Source: an uncultured Lactobacillus sp. (lineage in GTDB: Bacteria; Bacillota; Bacilli; Lactobacillales; Lactobacillaceae). From it: DNA of 64,000 nt. The notes under the pieces are model-generated. The model was given only the letters and a program-made list of their open reading frames with translations, did not search any database and was not told the origin of the DNA. How positions within the stretch are numbered: position 1 is the stretch's first letter; the number at the start of each line of letters is the position of its first letter. Both the position numbers and the translations under genes were made by a program. The stretch covers positions 1 to 64,000 of the forward strand of contig CALNAJ010000017.1 of NCBI GenBank assembly GCA_937874695.1, in the 5' to 3' direction. Below are positions 14,767 through 24,413 of this stretch, one piece after another.

Positions 14767-16500
14767 ATGAGTTGGCAAGAAAACTATCAGGTTTGGCAAC
14801 AACAGCCCACGATGATTCCAGCAATCAAGCAGGAACTAGATGCCATTGCGGATGATCCAGAGGCGCTGAAAGCAGCCTTTAGCGGTCCCATGAGCTTTGG
14901 GACTGCCGGTATGCGGGGTGTCATGGGACCCGGTATCGGTCAAATGAACGTGTACACCGTGCGGCAAGCGACCGAGGGGGTTGCCCGTTACTTGGACACC
15001 TTGGATGACGCTACGAAGCAACGTGGGGTTGCCATCAGTTTTGATTCCCGTTACCATTCCACGGAATTTGCCCACGAAGCCGCCCACGTGTTGGGGGCTC
15101 ACGGAATTCCTAGTTTCGTCTTCGATGACTTACGGCCAACGCCAGAATTGTCGTTTGCGGTCCGCCATTTACATACGGCCATGGGGATCATGATCACGGC
15201 CAGCCACAACCCGAAGCAGTACAACGGCTACAAAATATACGGGCCAGACGGTGGGCAAATGCCACCCAAGGCGTCCGACATGATCACCGACTTTGTGCGG
15301 TCTGCCAAGGATGTCTTCGCCATCAAGGTGGCCGACGAACAACAGTTACGTGCTGACAAGACGCTCCAGATCATTGGAGAAAATGTCGACCAACCTTACC
15401 TGCAAAACGTTGAGAGCGTCACGATTAACCATGACCTGGTCAAGACGGTGGGCAAAACCATGAAGTTGATCTACACACCATTACACGGGACCGGGAAAGT
15501 TATCGGCGAACGGGCGCTGCGTGGTGCCGGCTTTGAAAACTTCACCATGGTGCCGGAACAGGCCATTGCCGATCCAGAATTCCCAACGGTACCGTTCCCG
15601 AACCCAGAATTTGCACAGGCCTTCGATATGGCCATCGCGCTGGGGAAGAAGGAGGGCGCCGACCTGCTAGTCGCCACCGATCCCGATGCCGACCGATTAG
15701 GAGCCGCCGTTCGTCAACCGAACGGGGATTACCAACTGTTGACTGGGAACCAGATTGCCTCGATTTTACTGGCCTACATCTTAAAGGCCCGCAAGCAAGC
15801 CGAGCAACTGCCAGCTAACTCACGGGTCGTCAAGTCCATCGTTTCCACCGAACTGGCCACCAAGATTGCGGCGGCTTACGGCGTGGAAATGAAAAACGTG
15901 CTGACCGGTTTCAAGTTTATTGCCGAACAGATTCACCAGTACGAGACGACTAACGACCACACCTTCCTGTTTGGATTCGAGGAAAGTTACGGTTACCTGA
16001 TCAAACCATTCGTACGGGACAAGGATGCCATTCAATCCACGGTGCTGTTAGCGGAAGTCGCTGCCGACTACAAGCAACGCGGCATGACGCTTTACGATGG
16101 GATTGAAGAACTCTACGCGACCTACGGCTACTTTGCCGAGAAGACCACGTTTGAGGAATTCCCTGGCGTCAACGGTGCCGACCAGATGGCCCACCTGATG
16201 AGCGAGTTCAGAGAAAATGCACCGAAGTCCTTTGGTGACAGTGCCATTGAGACGGTCGAAGACTTCTCGACGAGCGTTAAGACGGAAGCCGACGGGACGA
16301 CCAGCAAGATTGATCTGCCACAGTCAAACGTCTTGAAGTACTGGCTGAGCGACGGCACTTGGATCTGCATTCGGCCTTCAGGGACCGAACCCAAGGTCAA
16401 GTTCTACATCGGGACGAGTGATCAGACCGATGCGGCTGCCCAAAAGCGGTTAGCGACCTACGAAGCAGCCTTGAAGCAATACGTTGATTCAGTGAAGTAG
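14767..16500 (+). CDS. pgcA: Phosphoglucomutase (alpha-D-phosphohexomutase family)
   Basis: The 577-residue enzyme interconverts glucose 1-phosphate and glucose 6-phosphate, linking the Leloir pathway to glycolysis. The family landmarks are present: GTAGMRGVMGPG near residue 43, the phosphoserine loop ITASHNPKQYNGYK, the Mg-binding DPDADRLG, the sugar-binding GFEESYGYL, and the phosphate-binding RPSGTEPKVKFYIG at the C-terminus. Length fits PgcA of Firmicutes. ATG follows AAGGAG. It stands alone between repeat A2 and a strong terminator; its position in the galactose region suits its role. Confidence 0.93.
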   Translation: MSWQENYQVWQQQPTMIPAIKQELDAIADDPEALKAAFSGPMSFGTAGMRGVMGPGIGQMNVYTVRQATEGVARYLDTLDDATKQRGVAISFDSRYHSTEFAHEAAHVLGAHGIPSFVFDDLRPTPELSFAVRHLHTAMGIMITASHNPKQYNGYKIYGPDGGQMPPKASDMITDFVRSAKDVFAIKVADEQQLRADKTLQIIGENVDQPYLQNVESVTINHDLVKTVGKTMKLIYTPLHGTGKVIGERALRGAGFENFTMVPEQAIADPEFPTVPFPNPEFAQAFDMAIALGKKEGADLLVATDPDADRLGAAVRQPNGDYQLLTGNQIASILLAYILKARKQAEQLPANSRVVKSIVSTELATKIAAAYGVEMKNVLTGFKFIAEQIHQYETTNDHTFLFGFEESYGYLIKPFVRDKDAIQSTVLLAEVAADYKQRGMTLYDGIEELYATYGYFAEKTTFEEFPGVNGADQMAHLMSEFRENAPKSFGDSAIETVEDFSTSVKTEADGTTSKIDLPQSNVLKYWLSDGTWICIRPSGTEPKVKFYIGTSDQTDAAAQKRLATYEAALKQYVDSVK

Positions 16501-16530
16501 GATTCACCTCAATTAAAAAGTATTTCAATG

Positions 16531-16572
16531 CAGTTAGTCGATGCCTATAGGGTGTCGACTAGCTGTTTTTTT
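16531..16572 (+). terminator. Terminator of the phosphoglucomutase gene
   Basis: CAGTTAGTCGA (16531-16541) pairs with TCGACTAGCTG (16555-16565), one G:U, followed by seven T. Confidence 0.85.
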
Positions 16573-16733
16573 GTGACTGCAGCGCATCCAGAAAGGCAAA
16601 CGGTTGCCATGCCGGCTAATGGTGTGGTGGCTTGTTTTCAATAAATTTATAGGCAATCGTGGGCTTTCACCAGGACACGGGTCGAAACGGCTGCTTTACT
16701 GATCACTTTACTAAAATTTTTATACTAAAAAGA

Positions 16734-16852
16734 CAACCGGTTGCAACCAATTTCCTCCGGTCACTACAGCGGATTACCGAATATTTTTCACAATAAAAGT
16801 GGTTGCATTTAAGCTGACGAAACCCTAGAATAATAGCCGTAAAGCGCTTACA
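16734..16852 (+). promoter_or_regulatory. Permease promoter with LacI-type operator and cre
   Basis: The CAACCGGTTG palindrome is at 16734-16743. TTGCAT (16803-16808) and TAGAAT (16826-16831), 17 bp apart, form a good promoter. GTAAAGCGCTTACA (16839-16852) matches a CcpA cre in 12 of 14 positions just after the -10. This predicts repression by glucose and control by a LacI-type regulator. The 70-bp remainder up to 16925 is AT-rich with no gene. Confidence 0.7.
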
Positions 16853-16925
16853 TTTTAGTTAAAAATATATTTATATTTTTACTTAGGTGTAGGTATCTAT
16901 TTTGAGAAATCAGAGGTGTGTCAAA

Positions 16926-17168
16926 ATGGCTAAGAATGAGAAGATTACGTTGGACCCCGCGAAGTTCGCGGCAGCTGTTTTGGGAGGAAACGCGCAGTAC
17001 CCGGATGAGGAAAATAAGTTGTACATCAAACGGCAGCTGACGCTCTACCTAGAAGCAACGTTACTTGCCCAAGACTTTAACAAGTTGGAAGAATCCCAAT
17101 TTGATATGGCCAAGGCACAACAACGGGAGGATGTTCTCTCCAAGATCATTGAACACCGGTATCACTAG
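16926..17168 (+). CDS. Small hypothetical protein ahead of the sugar permease
   Basis: An 80-residue soluble protein starting MAKNEKITLDPAKFAAAVLG. AGAGGTG lies upstream of ATG 16926, which was preferred to an earlier in-frame TTG at 16902 because of spacing. It is mostly helical and charged (QLTLYLEATLLAQDF, MAKAQQREDVLSKI) with no membrane segment. It lies 59 bp before the permease and under the same cre-controlled promoter, so it may belong with sugar uptake. No family was recognised. Confidence 0.65.
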   Translation: MAKNEKITLDPAKFAAAVLGGNAQYPDEENKLYIKRQLTLYLEATLLAQDFNKLEESQFDMAKAQQREDVLSKIIEHRYH

Positions 17169-17227
17169 ACTAGTGGTCACCGTTAGGGGTTAGAACGCAG
17201 TCGCTTGTTGAAAGGCGTGAAAGAACA

Positions 17228-18661
17228 ATGGTTAAGCAATATCTCTCATATGCTCTAGGGGCATTCGGACATGATGCCTTCTATGCAACACTTAATACTT
17301 ATTTTGCAATCTTTGTCACCAGTGCCTTGTTCGTGGGAAAGGGTTCCGCCGCTGAAGCCGGAATCGTCACGACAATGGTCGTTGTCATTCGTTTAATTGA
17401 AATTGCCTTTGACCCGATGATCGGTGGGATGGTGGATAATACCGATACCAAGATGGGGAAGTTCAAGCCATGGCTGTTAGCGGGGGCTATCGTCAGTTCA
17501 GTTGGACTGATTCTTATGTTCTCCAGTCTGTTTGGTTTGGCAGATTCCAACAAGTCCATTTACTTCCTGGTCTTTGGGATCGTCTTCGTCATTATGGATA
17601 TTTTCTACTCGTTCAAAGACATTTCGTTCTGGTCCATGTTACCAGCCTTGAGTGTGGACACTAAGGTCCGGAACCGGTTTGGGACAGTTGGTCGTTTCGG
17701 GTCTACTCTGGGTTCTCAAGGGGTCATCATTGTCATTATGCCATTGGTCATCTACTTCTCCCAGAAGTTTTCTGGGACCCACGGCTCTACGGAAACACGC
17801 GCCGGTTGGTTAGGATTTGCCATCGTGATTGGGCTTGTTTCTCTGTTAGGGGCTTTGGCCACTTTCTTTGGAACGAAGGAAACCAAGAACCTAATTCGTG
17901 AAAATACGGAACGGACCCGTTTCCGCGACGTCTTCAAGGTTATTGGTGAAAATGATCAATTGATGTGGTTGGGTCTCTCCTACCTGTTATTTGCCTTAAG
18001 CTACGTGGTCACGAACTCACTCTTGATTTACTACTTCCAATACGTCATTGGTAATGCGAAGGCTTACAGTGTCGTTGGTGGGGTTACGGCCATCTTAGGA
18101 ATCATCTCAGTGCCACTGTTCCCAATCATTGTTTCCAAGATTACGCGGCGTGGGGTCTACGTCGGCGGTATCTGCATGATGTTAGTCGGTTACGTGCTCT
18201 TCAACTTTGCCGGTAGTAGTGCCATCATGATGTATATTGCGGATGCCATCTTCTTCTTCCCATACCCTATGATCTTCCTGGCGGCCTTGATGACCATCAC
18301 CGACAGTGTGGAATATGGGCAATGGAAGAACGGTACGCGTAACGAATCCGTTACCTTGTCAGTCCGTCCCTTGATTGATAAATTAGCCGGGGCCTTCTCA
18401 ACTGGGATCGTGGTTATTGCCGCTGTTCATTCTGGGATGACGGGTAACGCCCAACCTAGTGACATTACGGCTCACGGAATGTTTATCTTCCATTCCTTCA
18501 TTTTCTACATGCCAATGATCTTGTTAGTCATCTCTGCTTTGATTTATGAATTCAAAGTCACTTTGTCTGAAAAGAAGCATGCCGAGATCGTTAAAGAATT
18601 GGAAAGTAAGTTAAAAATGGAAAAAGCTGAAAAAGAAGCAAAGATTCAATCAGAAAATTAA
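17228..18661 (+). CDS. GPH-family sugar:cation symporter
   Basis: The 477-residue membrane protein belongs to the glycoside-pentoside-hexuronide family (MelB/LacS/GalP type). Signatures are SYALGAFGHDAFYATLN at the start, FDPMIGGMVDNTDTKMGKFKPWLL, and later DSVEYGQWKNGTRNESV. Twelve helices fit. It lacks the IIA-like C-terminal domain of streptococcal LacS, ending instead in a charged coiled tail (KHAEIVKELESKLK). It lies upstream of galK, so galactose or a galactoside is the likely substrate. Confidence 0.85.
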   Translation: MVKQYLSYALGAFGHDAFYATLNTYFAIFVTSALFVGKGSAAEAGIVTTMVVVIRLIEIAFDPMIGGMVDNTDTKMGKFKPWLLAGAIVSSVGLILMFSSLFGLADSNKSIYFLVFGIVFVIMDIFYSFKDISFWSMLPALSVDTKVRNRFGTVGRFGSTLGSQGVIIVIMPLVIYFSQKFSGTHGSTETRAGWLGFAIVIGLVSLLGALATFFGTKETKNLIRENTERTRFRDVFKVIGENDQLMWLGLSYLLFALSYVVTNSLLIYYFQYVIGNAKAYSVVGGVTAILGIISVPLFPIIVSKITRRGVYVGGICMMLVGYVLFNFAGSSAIMMYIADAIFFFPYPMIFLAALMTITDSVEYGQWKNGTRNESVTLSVRPLIDKLAGAFSTGIVVIAAVHSGMTGNAQPSDITAHGMFIFHSFIFYMPMILLVISALIYEFKVTLSEKKHAEIVKELESKLKMEKAEKEAKIQSEN

Positions 18662-18673
18662 TTGAGCGTTGTG

Positions 18674-18703
18674 AAGAGCCTGGGTGATGATGCCCGGGCT
18701 CTT
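18674..18703 (+). terminator. Hairpin after the permease gene
   Basis: AAGAGCCTGGG and CCCGGGCTCTT form an 11-bp stem (one G:U) directly after the stop codon. There is no T-run, so it may be a partial terminator or an mRNA-stabilising hairpin. Confidence 0.5.
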
Positions 18704-18772
18704 GGTGTATGTGCTAACTGGAGGGATAGTTTCCACAGCCAACAGGACTCAAGAAGTAATGAGAACGAAAAA

Positions 18773-18843
18773 AGAAAGCGCTTTATAAATGGATTGACAA
18801 TCCCAGCAAAAGCGTTTATGATAATCGTAGTAAAAGTTTACTA
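18773..18843 (+). promoter_or_regulatory. galKETR promoter with cre-like site and operator
   Basis: TTGACA (18794-18799) and TATGAT (18817-18822) are exactly 17 bp apart. AGAAAGCGCTTTAT (18773-18786) upstream resembles a cre (11 of 14). Directly after the -10 is TAGTAAA-AG-TTTACTA (18828-18843), a perfect 7-bp inverted repeat of LacI-operator size and a good GalR candidate. Confidence 0.7.
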
Positions 18844-18868
18844 AAAATTTATTGAGGAGTTAATCGCC

Positions 18869-20038
18869 ATGGACTTTGCCAGCTTAGCAACTGAATATCA
18901 AGAAAAGTTTGATGCTGCACCAGAACGGGTCTTCTTTTCTCCCGGCCGGATCAATTTGATCGGTGAATACACTGATTTCAACGGTGGACACGTCTTCCCA
19001 GCTGCAATCAGCATGGGGACCTACGCCGCGTACTCGGGTCGTGATGATCGGCAGTTCCACGTCTATTCGGCCAACGTCCCGGATGCGGGCATGTTGACGT
19101 TCTCACTGGACGACTTGGCCTTTGATAAGGCTGACAACTGGGCCAACTACCTGAAGGGGATGTTGTTCGAGCTGGCGAAGCAGGACCTGACGATCGACCA
19201 CGGTTTTGACCTCTTTGTTCACGGAAACTTGCCTGACGCCTCAGGGTTGTCCTCATCCGCCTCCATGGAAATGTTGATGGGTGAAATTCTGCACGCCGCT
19301 TATGGTATGAAGTTGGACGAAGTCGAAATGGTTAAGGTCGGCCAACAGGTCGAAAATGACTACTTTGGCTTGAATACCGGGATCATGGATCAATTTGCCA
19401 TCGGTATGGGGAAGAAAGACCAAGCCATGCTGTTGGACACGAATACCATGGACTACGAGTATGCACCACTCAGCTTGGGTGATAACGTCGTGGTCATCAT
19501 GAACACCAAGAAACGGCGGGAACTGACCGATTCTAAGTACAACGAACGACGGGCTCAATGTGAAGAAGCCCTGCGCCGGTTACAGACCAAGCTGGACATC
19601 AAGACGTTAGGGGACTTGGACGAAGACCAATTCGACCAGAATGCTTACCTGATCAACGATGACACGCTGATCAAACGGGCGCGGCACGCCGTCTTCGAAA
19701 ATCAACGGACGTTGAAGGCCTTCAAGGCTTTACAAGACAATGACCTCGAATCCTTTGGCCACTTGGTCAACGCCTCCCATATTTCTCTGAACTACGACTT
19801 TGCCGTGACCGGGAAGGAACTGGATACGTTGGTTGAGACCGCTTGGCAACAACCTGGCGTCTTAGGCGCCCGGATGACCGGTGCTGGTTTCGGTGGCTGT
19901 GCCATTGCCATTGTTAAGAAAGCCAATGTAACCGACTTTGAAGCCAAGGTCGGTCAGGTCTACGAAGACACGATTGGCCACAAGGCAGAGTTCTACGTCG
20001 CAGAAATTGCGGACGGCCCTAAGGAATTGCAAAAATAG
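18869..20038 (+). CDS. galK: Galactokinase
   Basis: The 389-residue GHMP kinase phosphorylates alpha-D-galactose at C1. The galactokinase signature GRINLIGEYTDFNGGHVFP is at residues 27-45. The ATP loop is LPDASGLSSSASME, the catalytic Asp is in NTGIMDQFAIGMG, and the third motif is GARMTGAGFGGCAI. Length is standard. GAGGAG precedes ATG. It is the first gene of the likely galK-galE-galT-galR unit. Confidence 0.96.
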   Translation: MDFASLATEYQEKFDAAPERVFFSPGRINLIGEYTDFNGGHVFPAAISMGTYAAYSGRDDRQFHVYSANVPDAGMLTFSLDDLAFDKADNWANYLKGMLFELAKQDLTIDHGFDLFVHGNLPDASGLSSSASMEMLMGEILHAAYGMKLDEVEMVKVGQQVENDYFGLNTGIMDQFAIGMGKKDQAMLLDTNTMDYEYAPLSLGDNVVVIMNTKKRRELTDSKYNERRAQCEEALRRLQTKLDIKTLGDLDEDQFDQNAYLINDDTLIKRARHAVFENQRTLKAFKALQDNDLESFGHLVNASHISLNYDFAVTGKELDTLVETAWQQPGVLGARMTGAGFGGCAIAIVKKANVTDFEAKVGQVYEDTIGHKAEFYVAEIADGPKELQK

Positions 20039-20193
20039 TCTGGTTACTTGGGACAAGGTGAATGGCGGTCACGTCGCCTAGCCAACCCAATTTAACAGCG
20101 AAAAAAACTAGTTTTAAAATAAAATCAGTCAAAGCGTCTTCTGATTAACGACTAGGTTAACCAAGGCGCGACATAATTGAGGAGGAATTGATG

Positions 20194-21198
20194 ATGACAG
20201 TTTTAGTTTTAGGTGGTGCTGGTTACATTGGCTCACATGCCGTTGATCGGTTAATTCAAAAGGGATACGACGTTGCGGTCGTCGATAGTTTAGTAACGGG
20301 GCACCGTGCCGCCGTTAACGACAAGGCACGTTTCTACCAAGGGGACGTGCGCGACCAGGAATTCTTGAACAGCGTCTTTGACAAGGAAGATATCGAAGGG
20401 GTCATGCATTTCGCCGCCTTCTCCATTGTTCCAGAATCCATGGAAAAGCCACTGAAGTACTTTGACAACAACACGACCGGGATGGTTTCGTTGCTGGAAG
20501 TCATGAATAAGCATAATGTGAAGCGCATCATCTTCTCGTCAACGGCGGCCACTTATGGCGAGCCTAAGCAGATTCCTATCAAGGAAACTGATCCACAGAT
20601 TCCAACCAATCCTTACGGTGAAAGCAAGCTGATGATGGAAAAAATCATGCGGTGGGCCGACGAAGCTTACGGCATCAAGTTCATCGCGCTGCGGTACTTC
20701 AACGTGGCTGGGGCCAAGGAAGACGGGAGCATTGGTGAAGACCACCATCCCGAAACCCACTTGATTCCAATCATCTTGCAGGTCGCTGCGGGTGAACGCA
20801 AGGAGCTCTCCATCTTTGGTAGCGACTATCCAACCAAGGACGGGACCAACGTCCGTGACTACGTCCAGGTTGTCGACCTGGTCGATGCCCACATCTTAGC
20901 GCTGGAATACCTGAAGGCTGGCCACGACAGCGATGCCTTTAACCTCGGTTCATCGACTGGTTTCTCCAACAAGGAAATGTTGGAAGCCGCTCGGAAGGTT
21001 ACCGGTAAGGAGATTCCTGCCAAGATGGCCCCTCGTCGTGCCGGAGATCCTAGCACGCTGATTGCGGCTAGTGACAAGGCGCGGGAAGTCTTGAACTGGC
21101 AACCACAGTTTGACAATGTGGAAGATATTATTCGGACGGCCTGGAACTGGAAGCAAAAGAATCCAGCTGGCTACGATGACCAGGACGAGGCAAAATAA
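20194..21198 (+). CDS. galE: UDP-glucose 4-epimerase
   Basis: A 334-residue extended SDR that interconverts UDP-galactose and UDP-glucose using bound NAD. It has GGAGYIGSHAV at the N-terminus, the catalytic Ser in FSSTAATYGE, and Tyr/Lys in NPYGESKLMMEKI. RDYVQVVDLVDAHI is also typical. Three possible starts (TTG, ATG, ATG) follow GAGGAGG; the second ATG at 20194 has the best spacing. The galT ATG follows its stop codon directly. The 155 bp between galK and galE hold the palindrome GGTTAACC (20155-20162) but no gene. Confidence 0.95.
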   Translation: MTVLVLGGAGYIGSHAVDRLIQKGYDVAVVDSLVTGHRAAVNDKARFYQGDVRDQEFLNSVFDKEDIEGVMHFAAFSIVPESMEKPLKYFDNNTTGMVSLLEVMNKHNVKRIIFSSTAATYGEPKQIPIKETDPQIPTNPYGESKLMMEKIMRWADEAYGIKFIALRYFNVAGAKEDGSIGEDHHPETHLIPIILQVAAGERKELSIFGSDYPTKDGTNVRDYVQVVDLVDAHILALEYLKAGHDSDAFNLGSSTGFSNKEMLEAARKVTGKEIPAKMAPRRAGDPSTLIAASDKAREVLNWQPQFDNVEDIIRTAWNWKQKNPAGYDDQDEAK

Positions 21199-22662
21199 AT
21201 GGCACAAGACACAATCCAAACGTTTATTGATCAAATCGTCCAGTCCCCGGCACCTTACACGGAGCTGGATCGGCAGTATGTGACCAACCGGATCTTTGCA
21301 CTGATTGGCGATGGTGATGCCCAGACGACCACCAGTGCCGATTCCATCGACTTGGTGGCAGCTATGGTCGAGACGGCCATAGCTAACGGTAAGATTGAGG
21401 ATGCGCCAAGTCCCCGTGAGATTCTGGAGTCCCAGTTAATGGACTTCATGACGCCGTTGCCGTCCGCCGTTAACCGTGGCTTCTGGGACCGGTATCAACA
21501 GAGTCCTAGCGCCGCGACCGACTGGTTCTACCAGTTGAGCAAGGCGAACAACTACATTAAGACTAGAAATATTGCGCGCAACGTGGTCTTCCCAGCCCAG
21601 ACACCGGCCGGCAAGTTGGAAATTACCATCAACTTGTCCAAGCCGGAAAAGGACCCGAAGGCGATTGCGGCCGCTCAAACGCAGACGCAGGTCAGCTATC
21701 CATTGGACCAGTTGTGCATGACTAACGAGGGTTATCTGGGGCGTCTCGGCTATCCCGCTCGTAGCAATCACCGGATTATTCGGATGATGCTGGGTGGTGA
21801 GACCTGGGGCTTCCAGTACTCGCCATACGCCTATTTCGCTGAACACGCCATCTTCTTGGCCAAGGAACACCGGCCAATGGTGATCAACCAGCATACCTTT
21901 ACCAACCTGTTGGAAATCGTCCGGCAACTGCCGACCTACTTTGTCGGGAGTAACGCCGACCTGCCAATCGTGGGCGGCTCCATGCTGACGCACGACCATT
22001 ATCAGGGGGGCAAGCATACCTTCCCAATGATGATGGCACCCGTGGACCGGGCCGTTGATTTGGGAATTAAGGGCGTTACTGCGGGAATCGTGCAGTGGCC
22101 GATGACCGATATTCGGTTACGCGGGACGCAACCGGAACCGCTGATTACGGCGGCGACGAAGGTCCTGAACAGCTGGATCGACTATTCCGATGAGTCCGTG
22201 GATGTGCGCGCCTATACCGAGGGCACCCGTCACCACACCATCACGCCAATTGCCTACCGGGATGGGGCGGATTATGTGTTAGACTTAGTTTTACGGGATA
22301 ACCAGACGTCGGCTCAGTATCCGGATGGTATCTTCCATCCGCATCAGGACGTTCAGCATATCAAACGGGAAAATATTGGTCTGATCGAAGTCATGGGTCG
22401 CGCCATTTTACCCGCACGGCTGAAGGCCGAAATGGCTGAAGTCAGCAAGTATCTGTTGGATCAGCCCAACCAAATTGCACCGATGCATCAAGCATGGGCC
22501 GATGGGTTGAAACAGGCCAACACGATTACCGAGGCTAACGTAACGGCAGTTGTCCACGAAGCCATTGGGAATACCTTTGCTCGCGTGCTGGCTGATGCTG
22601 GGGTCTTCAAACGAGACACTCAGGGTCAAGCTGCATTAGACAAGTTTATTGCGCAGGTTTAA
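21199..22662 (+). CDS. galT: Galactose-1-phosphate uridylyltransferase, class II
   Basis: The 487-residue enzyme moves UMP from UDP-glucose to galactose 1-phosphate. The length and sequence are of the Firmicutes class II GalT, much longer than the E. coli type. Motifs include GYPARSNHRIIRMMLGGE, GGSMLTHDHYQGG with the catalytic-type His region, and FHPHQDVQHIKRENIGLIEVMG. It starts immediately after the galE stop codon, so translation is coupled. The ribosome site is in the end of galE (GAGGC). Confidence 0.94.
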   Translation: MAQDTIQTFIDQIVQSPAPYTELDRQYVTNRIFALIGDGDAQTTTSADSIDLVAAMVETAIANGKIEDAPSPREILESQLMDFMTPLPSAVNRGFWDRYQQSPSAATDWFYQLSKANNYIKTRNIARNVVFPAQTPAGKLEITINLSKPEKDPKAIAAAQTQTQVSYPLDQLCMTNEGYLGRLGYPARSNHRIIRMMLGGETWGFQYSPYAYFAEHAIFLAKEHRPMVINQHTFTNLLEIVRQLPTYFVGSNADLPIVGGSMLTHDHYQGGKHTFPMMMAPVDRAVDLGIKGVTAGIVQWPMTDIRLRGTQPEPLITAATKVLNSWIDYSDESVDVRAYTEGTRHHTITPIAYRDGADYVLDLVLRDNQTSAQYPDGIFHPHQDVQHIKRENIGLIEVMGRAILPARLKAEMAEVSKYLLDQPNQIAPMHQAWADGLKQANTITEANVTAVVHEAIGNTFARVLADAGVFKRDTQGQAALDKFIAQV

Positions 22663-22680
22663 TTCTGACAGGAGGTGATG

Positions 22681-23688
22681 GTGATTGCAGCCACCTTAAA
22701 AGATATTGCGAAGACAGTCGGGGTCTCACTAGCGACCGTGTCACGGGTCTTGAATTACGACCGGACATTGTCGGTCAGTGAGTCCACCAGAAAACAAATA
22801 TTTGAGGTCGCCGAGGACTTGAATTATACCAAGTCTAAACGCCGGGCCAATGCCCCGGTCAAACAACTGCGGGTCGCCATCGTTCAGTGGTATTCGAAGT
22901 CCAAGGAACTCGATGACCTGTACTATATGGCGATTCGATTGGGTCTAGAGAAACGCTGTGAACAGCTCAACATGCTGGCCACCCGGACGTTTCAGAACAA
23001 CCTGCAGGCCATTGATCCGGACGTGGATGCCGTTATCGCTATTGGAAAATTCAGTGACGAACAGGTTCAGACGTTGTCCCAATTGACGGGGAACTTAGTC
23101 TTCGTCGATCAGGATCAGTTGGGTCACGGCTATGACAGCGTGGTCACGGACTTTGACGTCGCCGTGCAACAGGTCGTCGATTATTTCTGGCAACATGATC
23201 AGCATGAGATTGGCTTGATCTGTGGGAGCGAGTCGACGACGGATGGCAAGCTGGATGTGCTGGATCCGCGGTACACGGCGTATTGCCGTGACTTGCAGGA
23301 GCGGGGCGCGTTCGATCCCAAGCTGGTCTTCACCGGGGATTACACCTCGGAATCCGGCTACGAGCAGATGCAGGCTGCGGTGACACGACTGGGAGCCAAG
23401 TTACCCCACGCCTTCTTCGTGAGCAACGACCCAATGGCCGCTGGGGCACTGAAGGCGCTGCGTGAGAATGAAATCGCCGTGCCGGACCGCGTCAGTATCT
23501 TCAGCTTCAACGACACCACGATTGCCAAGTATGTCTTCCCCGAGTTAAGCAGTGTCCACGTGAACACGGAGATGCTGGGCGCAGAGGCCGCCGACCTGGT
23601 GGCCAACCGCTTGCAAACGGGTCGCCGGACGCCACAACGGGTGACGATTGGGACTGAGCTGATTGTCCGCGAGAGTACATTGAAGTAA
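22681..23688 (+). CDS. galR: LacI-family regulator, probable galactose repressor
   Basis: A 335-residue regulator with the LacI helix-turn-helix at the N-terminus (TLKDIAKTVGVSLATVSRVLNYD) and hinge, then a periplasmic-binding-like sugar domain ending in SVHVNTEMLGAEAADLV. GTG at 22681 has GGAGG five bases upstream; the preceding ATG is too close. It is the last gene of the gal unit, so it is cotranscribed with the genes it probably represses. TAGTAAA-AG-TTTACTA upstream of galK is a candidate site, and CAACCGGTTG near galM and the permease is another. Confidence 0.88.
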   Translation: MIAATLKDIAKTVGVSLATVSRVLNYDRTLSVSESTRKQIFEVAEDLNYTKSKRRANAPVKQLRVAIVQWYSKSKELDDLYYMAIRLGLEKRCEQLNMLATRTFQNNLQAIDPDVDAVIAIGKFSDEQVQTLSQLTGNLVFVDQDQLGHGYDSVVTDFDVAVQQVVDYFWQHDQHEIGLICGSESTTDGKLDVLDPRYTAYCRDLQERGAFDPKLVFTGDYTSESGYEQMQAAVTRLGAKLPHAFFVSNDPMAAGALKALRENEIAVPDRVSIFSFNDTTIAKYVFPELSSVHVNTEMLGAEAADLVANRLQTGRRTPQRVTIGTELIVRESTLK

Positions 23689-23778
23689 CAACGTGACTGC
23701 CTGGGTAAGCGGGGTAGTAGACGCTTACAACTTACACCAGCTCTTAAACGTCAGCGTTGGTTGAATGATGAAATAGAT

Positions 23779-23818
23779 AAAGCTCTGAATCCCATTAGAT
23801 TAGGATTCAGAGCTTTTT
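23779..23818 (+). terminator. Terminator of the gal operon
   Basis: AAAGCTCTGAATCC (23779-23792) pairs perfectly with GGATTCAGAGCTTT (23803-23816), with a T-run. Confidence 0.85.
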
Positions 23819-23961
23819 ACATAGGGGAAGGTATGTTCTTAAAGGTTCTTTGAATGGCAGCTAGGGTCAAATTTTGAGGCACTGTTAGAGATTAACCATA
23901 CTTTTTGTATGTATTTCGGCGCGGTATAATAGATTGTATAATTAAAAAAGGGGATGTTCTA

Positions 23962-24156
23962 GTGGAGAAGCAAGGATACACAGCCGCTAAGGCCAAGGCT
24001 AATAAGAAGTGGAATGAAAAAAATAAGGATCGTATGCGTTACATTAATGCTCGGTCCGCTGCACGGAGCTTCATTCGGAACAAGTCTACTCTGGATGATC
24101 TGCAGGAGCTACAAGAACTGATTGACCAACGCAGAATTGAATTAAAGGAGCAGTAG
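23962..24156 (+). CDS. Small basic hypothetical protein
   Basis: A 64-residue protein starting at GTG 23962 with AAGGGGA eight bases before. The sequence YTAAKAKANKKWNEKNKDR then RSAARSFIRNKSTL is strongly basic and helical, followed by an acidic leucine-rich helix (LDDLQELQELIDQRRIEL). The layout resembles small DNA-binding proteins common in lactobacilli and their phages. No function is assigned. It stands alone. Confidence 0.65.
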   Translation: MEKQGYTAAKAKANKKWNEKNKDRMRYINARSAARSFIRNKSTLDDLQELQELIDQRRIELKEQ

Positions 24157-24413
24157 GGGCCTTTTAGGCAATCTTGAAGTGGACTGTCAAAGTTGGAACG
24201 AAAAATTTTTATGTAGACTTAGTGATATTGCAGAGTTATACGTGAATAAATTGCAAGGCGACTCTGATTCGTACGTTCATGCGACGGCGGCCCAAAAGTA
24301 TATTTAAACACTGCAGTAGGGAGAAGCAGATTGAGTTTCTTATTTCGGATTAGCGTGTTTAGAAAATAGATGAAGCCCCGGATCTTAGTGGATTCGGGGC
24401 TTTTGGTGTATTT
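24157..24413. other. Intergenic region with bidirectional terminator
   Basis: There is no convincing gene. AAGCCCCGGATC (24373-24384) pairs with GATTCGGGGCTT (24391-24402) and lies at the end of the marR gene on minus. Confidence 0.6.

Noticed and set aside
24230..24308. Short frame reading LYVNKLQGDSDSYVHATAA
   Set aside because: It has only about 21 codons from a possible GTG, with no ribosome site; it may be a gene fragment but cannot be supported.
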